This document shows, one piece after another, positions 1 through 7,724 of a DNA stretch of 7,724 bases. Source of the DNA: an uncultured Sphingomonas sp. (lineage in GTDB: Bacteria > Pseudomonadota > Alphaproteobacteria > Sphingomonadales > Sphingomonadaceae); the NCBI GenBank assembly GCA_934555855.1, contig CAKTFL010000092.1, positions 1-7,724 of the forward strand. Reading direction: 5' to 3'. The position numbers and the translations under genes are program-made. Every line of letters starts with the position of its first letter. Position 1 is the first letter of the stretch. Under the pieces are notes generated by a model. The model worked only from the letters and a program-made list of their open reading frames with translations. It was not told the DNA's origin and searched no databases.

Positions 1-2
1 CC

Positions 3-185
3 ACCGGTAGCGCGGGCCTGGCCAAGGGCGGCAGCGGGGACATCCTCGCAGGCTTGTTGTCGGGTCTGCTGGCCGCCGGGCTGAAACAGGGCCGCACCGC
101 AGAGGACGCCGCCATCGCTGCCGTCTGGCTGCACGGCGCGGCAGGGGACCGCTGCGCCAAACGCTTAGGCATGGCCGCCATGCTG
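3..185 (+). other. C-terminal fragment of NAD(P)H-hydrate dehydratase (NnrD/YjeF-C type), in frame with GGDEF-EAL
   Basis: The first 56 codons read as the last part of the ribokinase-like ADP/ATP-dependent NAD(P)H-hydrate dehydratase, which repairs hydrated NADH/NADPH. The signature is GLAKGGSGDILAG: the GSGD loop binds nucleotide and carries the catalytic Asp in this family. A helix ending in AVWLHGAAGD follows, matching the family's usual HG-A-x-D helix. The family normally ends about 20-30 residues later with a phrase like GMLPSDL; here RLGMAAMLP sits at that place, then the frame runs into a membrane helix instead of stopping. Nine of the 56 codons end in A or T, including a TTA leucine, against three of the next 56 codons, so base use differs modestly across the join. 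Family recognition comes from motifs only. The exact right boundary is uncertain because the GMAAMLP stretch fits both partners. Confidence 0.7.
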
Positions 186-1958
186 CCCGCCAACGCCATA
201 TCGCCGGCCGCGATCACGCCGGTGGTCGCCGGCGTGTCGCTGGCGCTGCTCGCCCTTGCCGTGCTGGGCTGGCGCTTCGACCTGTCCGCCAAGTTGCGCG
301 TGCGACAGGACCGCCAGCGGTTGAGCGACCTGGCGGACGTGGCGGTGGAAGGGCTGCTGATCTGCCAGGGCGATGTGGTGATCGCCGCCAACAGCAGCAT
401 CGAGCGGCTGTCCGGCCATGCCGGCGGGTCGCTGTCGGGCCGGTTCGTCAGCTCGCTGCTGCCGGGACTCGACATCGGCAGCGTTCCCGAGCGTGAGGAA
501 CGGGAGGCGCAGCTGATCGGCGCCGGCGGGCAGGCGCTGCCCGTCCGCGTCCTGCGCTGCGAATTGCGGCTCGGCCACAAGATTCAGACCGTGATCGCGG
601 TGCGTGACCAGCGCGAGCGGCTGCGGACGGAAGCGAAGATGCGCCGCCTGGCGTTCAACGATCCGCTGACCGAGCTGCCCAACCGCACGCGCTTCTTCGA
701 CCTGCTGGCTGTCCATGCCGCATCGCGGCGCGAACGCGACCAGAGCTTTGCCGTCCTGATGCTCGACCTGGATCGGTTCAAGCCCGTCAACGACACGCTC
801 GGCCATGCCGCGGGCGACGTGATCCTGCGCCTGGTGTCCGACCGGCTCCAGTCGATCCTGCGCGACGAGGACGTCGTCGCCCGACTGGGCGGGGACGAGT
901 TCGCCATTCTGCAGCTGACGGCGAACGATCCTGCCGCCGCCGGTGCCCTGGCCGCCCGAGTCATCGAAGCGATCGAGGAACGGCCGTTCCTGCTCGACGG
1001 CCAGTCCGTCCATCTCGGGGGCAGCATCGGCATCGCCCTGGCGCCAGAGGACGGTACAGACCCGGCCGAGCTGCTCCGCAATGCCGACCTGGCACTGTAT
1101 GCCGCGAAGGCGGACGGCAAGGGCACGTTCCGCCGCTACGACGTGTCGCTCGATGAGCGGACCAAGCAGCGGCGCGTGCTGGAAGCCGGGCTGCGGAACG
1201 CGCTGGCGAACGGCCAGCTCGAACTCGAATATCAGCCGCTGGTCGCGGCAAGCACCGGGCGGATTATTTCGGCGGAGGCGCTGGTCCGCTGGCGTCATCC
1301 GGAACGGGGGCTGATCCCGCCGACCGAGTTCATCGGCCTGGCCGAGGAAACCGGACTCGTGCAGCCGCTCGGCAACTGGGTGCTGCGAACCGCATGCGCC
1401 GAGGCGGCGACCTGGCCGGAGGGCATCAGCATCGCCGTCAACCTGTCGCCCGCCCAGTTCCGCGAGCGATCGCTGGTCGCGCTGGTGGCGTCGGCGCTGG
1501 ATGCGGCAGGGCTGTCGCCACACCGGCTGGAACTGGAGATCACCGAAGGCATCCTGCTGACCGACGAGAAGCGGACGATCGAAACCTTGACCGAGTTGCG
1601 CGCCATGGGCGTCCGCATCTCCATGGACGATTTCGGAACCGGCTATTCGTCGCTCAGCTATCTGCGGAAGTTCCCGTTCGACAGGATCAAGATCGACCAG
1701 TCCTTCGTGCGGCAGGTGCCCGACGATGCCGAAAGCGCGGCCATCGTCCGCGCGATCATCACGCTGAGCGCCTGCCTGGGCATCGCGACCACCGTGGAGG
1801 GCGTGGAGCCGCCGGATCAATACGATTTCTCGGTCCGCGAGGGCTGCGACACCATCCAGGGCTTTCATGTCAGCCGCCCGCTGAGGAACGACGCCTTCGC
1901 TGCGCTGCTCGCCAGCCGCGGCATCGGCGAGGCGCCTCGCGAGATGGCGGCCGCCTGA
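3..1958 (+). CDS. Bifunctional GGDEF-EAL c-di-GMP protein, 5'-partial, with NnrD-like N-terminal fusion
   Basis: The protein is predicted to make c-di-GMP from two GTP (GGDEF) and to hydrolyse it to pGpG (EAL) at the inner membrane. Residues below are counted from the TTG at 54. Residues 1-39 are NnrD-like, about 54-73 form one membrane helix, about 85-195 look PAS-like, followed by GGDEF (about 200-365) and EAL (about 385-620). GGDEF is intact at 279-283, with an RDED inhibitory I-site exactly five residues before it. EAL is at 408-410, and NLSP, LEITEG, DDFGTG (525-530), RIKID and TVEGVE (catalytic-type Glu at 582) are all present, so both activities look possible. The text from MAAM through ANAISP to the helix resembles the end of an MHYT sensor, but the rest of that seven-helix domain is missing. 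The frame is open to the left edge, so the true start lies outside the window. If translated separately, ATG at 171 or 180 could serve, but neither has a good ribosome binding site. The GGDEF-EAL assignment is very sure; the N terminus is not. Confidence 0.9.
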   Translation, partial: TGSAGLAKGGSGDILAGLLSGLLAAGLKQGRTAEDAAIAAVWLHGAAGDRCAKRLGMAAMLPANAISPAAITPVVAGVSLALLALAVLGWRFDLSAKLRVRQDRQRLSDLADVAVEGLLICQGDVVIAANSSIERLSGHAGGSLSGRFVSSLLPGLDIGSVPEREEREAQLIGAGGQALPVRVLRCELRLGHKIQTVIAVRDQRERLRTEAKMRRLAFNDPLTELPNRTRFFDLLAVHAASRRERDQSFAVLMLDLDRFKPVNDTLGHAAGDVILRLVSDRLQSILRDEDVVARLGGDEFAILQLTANDPAAAGALAARVIEAIEERPFLLDGQSVHLGGSIGIALAPEDGTDPAELLRNADLALYAAKADGKGTFRRYDVSLDERTKQRRVLEAGLRNALANGQLELEYQPLVAASTGRIISAEALVRWRHPERGLIPPTEFIGLAEETGLVQPLGNWVLRTACAEAATWPEGISIAVNLSPAQFRERSLVALVASALDAAGLSPHRLELEITEGILLTDEKRTIETLTELRAMGVRISMDDFGTGYSSLSYLRKFPFDRIKIDQSFVRQVPDDAESAAIVRAIITLSACLGIATTVEGVEPPDQYDFSVREGCDTIQGFHVSRPLRNDAFAALLASRGIGEAPREMAAA

Positions 1959-2019
1959 CGATCGGCCGGCCCCGGTCCACCCCGCGCCATCTCGTTCAGA
2001 TGTACGCGCAATGACAAAG

Positions 2020-2027
2020 GGTTAACC
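2020..2027. promoter_or_regulatory. GGTTAACC palindrome, possible CtrA-type half-site
   Basis: An exact 8-base palindrome lies 44 bases before the hybrid kinase start, in a 113-base gap. TTAACC is one half of the CtrA recognition sequence (TTAA-N7-TTAA) used by the alphaproteobacterial cell-cycle and motility regulator, and single half-sites occur in some sphingomonad promoters. No second TTAA is present at the expected seven-base spacing on either side, so this is only suggestive. Confidence 0.25.
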
Positions 2028-2071
2028 ACAAGGCGCGTAGGCAGCCGCATGATCGTCGCGGGGCTGCAGGC

Positions 2072-5986
<3,915 letters not shown>

Positions 5987-6044
5987 GCGCCCGCGTTTGC
6001 AACCTGGCAACGCTCTCATCCGTAATAACTGCGAATCAGCGACT

Positions 6045-6049
6045 TAGGA
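6045..6049 (+). promoter_or_regulatory. Ribosome binding site for the receiver gene (TAGGA)
   Basis: TAGGA ends seven bases before the GTG at 6057. It settles the GTG start, because the receiver fold needs the first beta strand (ARIIIAEDD) that begins right after this codon and no ATG in frame lies nearby upstream. Confidence 0.65.
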
Positions 6050-6056
6050 CCAGCCT

Positions 6057-6425
6057 GTGGCAAGGATCATCATTGCGGAAGACGACGTGGTCATGGGCGA
6101 GATCGCTCGCGACGCCCTGCTGGCCCATGGTCATGGCGTGGGGCTGGTGACGAACGGGGCAGATGCGCTGCGCGTGGTCAGGGGGCGCCGGCCGGACCTG
6201 CTGATCCTCGACTGCAACATGCCCGAAATGTCCGGGATGGTCGTGCTGCGTGAGCTTCGCAATTCACCGGCGCTGTGCAACCTGCCGGTGATGATGCTGA
6301 CCGGGCGGCGCAGCGCGCAGGACGTGGAACTGGCGATGTTCGCGGGTGCCGACGCCTATCTGAAGAAGCCCTTCGACCCCGAAGAGCTTGCCTTCAAGGT
6401 CGAGGAGCTGCTCGCCGGCAGGTAA
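6057..6425 (+). CDS. Single-domain response regulator (CheY/DivK-like receiver)
   Basis: A 122-residue cytoplasmic receiver with no output domain. It has the acidic cluster Glu8-Asp9-Asp10, phospho-acceptor Asp52 in LLILDCNMPEMSG, Thr82 in MMLTG, Tyr101 and Lys104 in YLKKPF, so every residue needed for phosphorylation is present. The length is normal for a stand-alone receiver and the GTG start has a good ribosome binding site. It follows the hybrid kinase by 70 bases on the same strand with no strong terminator between, so the two are probably co-transcribed and the kinase Hpt domain (His1256) is the natural phosphodonor; this pairing is inference. Such proteins act by binding a partner or as a phosphate shuttle or sink. 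It lacks the PFxFATGxY-type motif of the sphingomonad general-stress regulators, so it should not be called SdrG. Confidence 0.9.
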   Translation: MARIIIAEDDVVMGEIARDALLAHGHGVGLVTNGADALRVVRGRRPDLLILDCNMPEMSGMVVLRELRNSPALCNLPVMMLTGRRSAQDVELAMFAGADAYLKKPFDPEELAFKVEELLAGR

Positions 6426-6429
6426 GGTC

Positions 6430-7191
6430 TCATTGCGGCGGCTGGCCGTTGGAGGCGGTGACGCCGCCGTCCACCGGCAGGTTCACGCCGGTCACCATCC
6501 GCGCGTCGTCGCTGGCCAGGAATGCCATCACGGCGGCAATGTCCTCAGGGCGCGCGGGCGTGCCGAGCGGCATCCGTTCCTTGAACTTGGCCATCAGCTC
6601 GGGTTCGGCCTGCATGTCCTTGGTCATGCCGCTGTCGGTGAAGCTGGGATTGACCGCGTTGACGCGCACGCCGTCCTTTGCGGCGTCCAGCGCCATCGCC
6701 CGCACCATGTTGGTGATCGCGCCCTTTGAGGTGTTGTAGGCGAACATGCCCCAGTCCCCGCCCAGGCCGGACACGGAGGAAGTCATGACGATCGAGCCCC
6801 GCGTCCTGACCAGTTCGGGCATGGCCGCCTTCGCCATGTGGAAATAGCCGCCGACATTGACCGCCAGGACGCGGTCGAAATCCTCCTCGCTGGTCTGGAG
6901 AATGTCGCCCTGGCTGGCGATGCCGGCATTGTTGACCAGGACGTCAAGGCCGCCGAACCGATCCACCGCCGCCCTGACCGCCGCTGCCGCGGTGTCCCTG
7001 CTCGACGTGTCGCCCGGCTGGATCAGCAGGCGTTCACGGGAAAGCTCGGCCGAGGCGGTTTCCAGTTCCGTGGGGTCGAGGTCGACCACCACGAGGTTCG
7101 CACCCTCGTCGGCGAAGCGGCGCGCCGCCGCTCGGCCGATCCCGGACGCGGCGCCGGTGACGAGTACCGTTTTTCCCGTGAAGCGGCTCAT
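6430..7191 (-). CDS. SDR family NAD(P)-dependent oxidoreductase
   Basis: A 253-residue classical short-chain dehydrogenase/reductase, a soluble Rossmann-fold enzyme that oxidises or reduces an alcohol/carbonyl pair. Numbered from the ATG at 7191, it shows the cofactor loop TGAASGIG (12-19), Asp37 at the end of the second strand (suggesting NAD(H) over NADP(H)), Asp61, NNAG (87-90), and the catalytic tetrad Asn112, Ser139, Tyr152, Lys156 in YNTSK. It ends with the common DGGVTASNGQ tail. The substrate cannot be told from sequence. The start at 7191 is preferred over the in-frame ATG at 7245 because MSRFTGKTVLVTG is the normal family beginning, and a GGGA at 7203-7200 lies about eight bases before it; the extra 18 residues have no SDR character. 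Its stop is four bases from the stop of the convergent receiver gene. It lies 82 bases after the methyltransferase gene on the same strand. Confidence 0.93.
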   Translation of the reverse strand: MSRFTGKTVLVTGAASGIGRAAARRFADEGANLVVVDLDPTELETASAELSRERLLIQPGDTSSRDTAAAAVRAAVDRFGGLDVLVNNAGIASQGDILQTSEEDFDRVLAVNVGGYFHMAKAAMPELVRTRGSIVMTSSVSGLGGDWGMFAYNTSKGAITNMVRAMALDAAKDGVRVNAVNPSFTDSGMTKDMQAEPELMAKFKERMPLGTPARPEDIAAVMAFLASDDARMVTGVNLPVDGGVTASNGQPPQ

Positions 7192-7220
7192 GGCATCAAT
7201 CCCGTGTTCCGCGCCACCAA

Positions 7221-7237
7221 CGGCGCAAGCGGCGCCG
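7221..7237 (-). other. Small GC hairpin between methyltransferase and SDR genes
   Basis: CGGCGC and GCGCCG form a perfect six-base-pair stem with a five-base loop in the 82-base gap. No T-run follows on the minus strand, so it is not a convincing intrinsic terminator. It may stabilise a transcript end or be a chance result of high GC. Confidence 0.2.
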
Positions 7238-7273
7238 GGTTGCACGTCGCCGCCTACGTCCGGCCAGAACCGG

Positions 7274-7724
7274 CTATCGCCGCCAGCGTGCCCAGATCGC
7301 GGTGGGCAGGACCAGGCCGCGGGCTTCCTCGCGCACGCCCAGCTCCCCCGCCTCCACGGTGCCGGGCAGGTCGGCGAAGATTTGGCGGACCAACTCGCCG
7401 ATCGCCAGCGCCGACATGCGAACGGCGTAGACGGTCAGGAACAGGAAGCGCGAGTTTTCGTCGAGCAGCCGGCGGCAGTCGGCGACGAGCGGCGCCAGAT
7501 GCTCCTCCAGCCGCCAGATCTCGCCCTCCGGCCCGCGACCATATTTCGGCGGGTCGAGCAGGATGCCGTGGTAGCGACGCCCGCGCCGCACCTCGCGGGC
7601 GACGAACTTCGCGGCATCGTCGATGATCCAGCGTACCGGCGCGTTCGCCATGCCCGACAGGGCGGCGTTGCCGCGCGCCGCCTCGACCGACTTCTTAGAC
7701 GCATCGACATGGACCATGCGTACC
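7274..7724 (-). CDS. Class I SAM-dependent methyltransferase, RlmI/RlmK-like (N-terminally cut by window edge)
   Basis: The last 149 residues of a Rossmann-fold methyltransferase whose frame stays open to the right edge, so the start lies outside the window. Visible elements in order are MVHVDASKKS (the acidic SAM ribose-binding strand, coded just below 7717), WIIDDAAKF (adenine-binding Asp-Asp region) and LLDPPKYGRG (coded 7555-7532 for DPPKYGRG), the motif IV catalytic loop. Then come a helix with cysteine in ADCRRLL, and FLFLTVYAVR. The DPPKYGRG form is typical of the Methyltrans_SAM/COG1092 group that includes the 23S rRNA enzymes RlmI and RlmK, so an rRNA target is likely but not shown. 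The methionine near the right edge is internal, because the SAM-binding glycine motif I must precede it. The missing N-terminal half should carry that motif. The SDR gene follows on the same strand after 82 bases. Confidence 0.85.
   Translation of the reverse strand, partial: VRMVHVDASKKSVEAARGNAALSGMANAPVRWIIDDAAKFVAREVRRGRRYHGILLDPPKYGRGPEGEIWRLEEHLAPLVADCRRLLDENSRFLFLTVYAVRMSALAIGELVRQIFADLPGTVEAGELGVREEARGLVLPTAIWARWRR

Noticed and set aside
165..1868. A 567-codon open frame on the minus strand opposite the GGDEF-EAL gene
   Set aside because: Its protein is low in recognisable motifs and rich in Arg, Gln, Asp and His as expected from the complement of high-GC3 codons. The plus strand here has full GGDEF and EAL signatures.
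1959..1985. GC-rich GGCCGGCCCCGG stretch after the GGDEF-EAL stop as a terminator
   Set aside because: The possible arms leave only a two-base loop and there is no T-run. It looks like simple GC-rich sequence.
5993..6013. Imperfect stem GCGTT-T-GC / GC-AACGC as a terminator after the kinase gene
   Set aside because: The stem is short, has a bulged T and is not followed by a T-run, so it is unlikely to end transcription before the receiver gene.
5987..6056. EcfG-type general-stress promoter ahead of the receiver gene
   Set aside because: No GGAAC element with a CGTT partner at 16-17 bases could be found in this gap or in the gap at 1959-2071.
7192..7245. Upstream ATG at 7245 as the SDR start
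   Set aside because: The added 18 residues are not SDR-like, and the ATG at 7191 gives the normal MSRF-GK-x-VLVTG start with a GGGA upstream.

Overview
The window is GC-rich with strong G/C preference at third codon positions. Its gene content (MASE1/multi-PAS hybrid kinase, GGDEF-EAL protein, an SDR ending in a DGG-V-TASNGQP-type tail, a DPPKYGRG methyltransferase) suggests an alphaproteobacterium, most likely a sphingomonad (Sphingomonadaceae). That placement is from recall of protein style; no search was run.

Layout. (1) Positions 3-1958, plus strand: one open frame, already open at the left edge. It starts as the C-terminal end of an ADP-dependent NAD(P)H-hydrate dehydratase (NnrD/YjeF-C type) and passes, without a stop, into the end of what looks like an MHYT-type sensor followed by PAS-like, GGDEF and EAL domains. 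The two halves meet near 165-190. This is either a real gene fusion or deletion, or a contig join, and is the oddest thing here. (2) Positions 2072-5986, plus strand: a 1304-residue hybrid histidine kinase with MASE1, four PAS, HisKA, HATPase, receiver and Hpt domains. (3) Positions 6057-6425, plus strand: a stand-alone receiver protein with a clear ribosome binding site, plausibly a partner of the kinase. (4) Positions 7191-6430, minus strand: a short-chain dehydrogenase that converges on the receiver gene with only 4 bases between stops. (5) Positions 7724-7274, minus strand: the C-terminal half of a class I SAM-dependent methyltransferase of the RlmI/RlmK-like family, cut by the right edge.

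How the parts may work together. The left and centre form a signalling cluster: a c-di-GMP synthesis/breakdown protein, a membrane multi-sensor phosphorelay kinase and a single-domain response regulator. The kinase carries every station of a His-Asp-His relay, and the small receiver next door is the natural candidate for the final Asp. The right side is unrelated metabolism and RNA or protein modification. No tRNA, rRNA, CRISPR array or insertion sequence was seen, and no gene-free stretch exceeds about 115 bases. I found no convincing evidence of an entirely new system. The fused left-hand frame is the item most worth checking.
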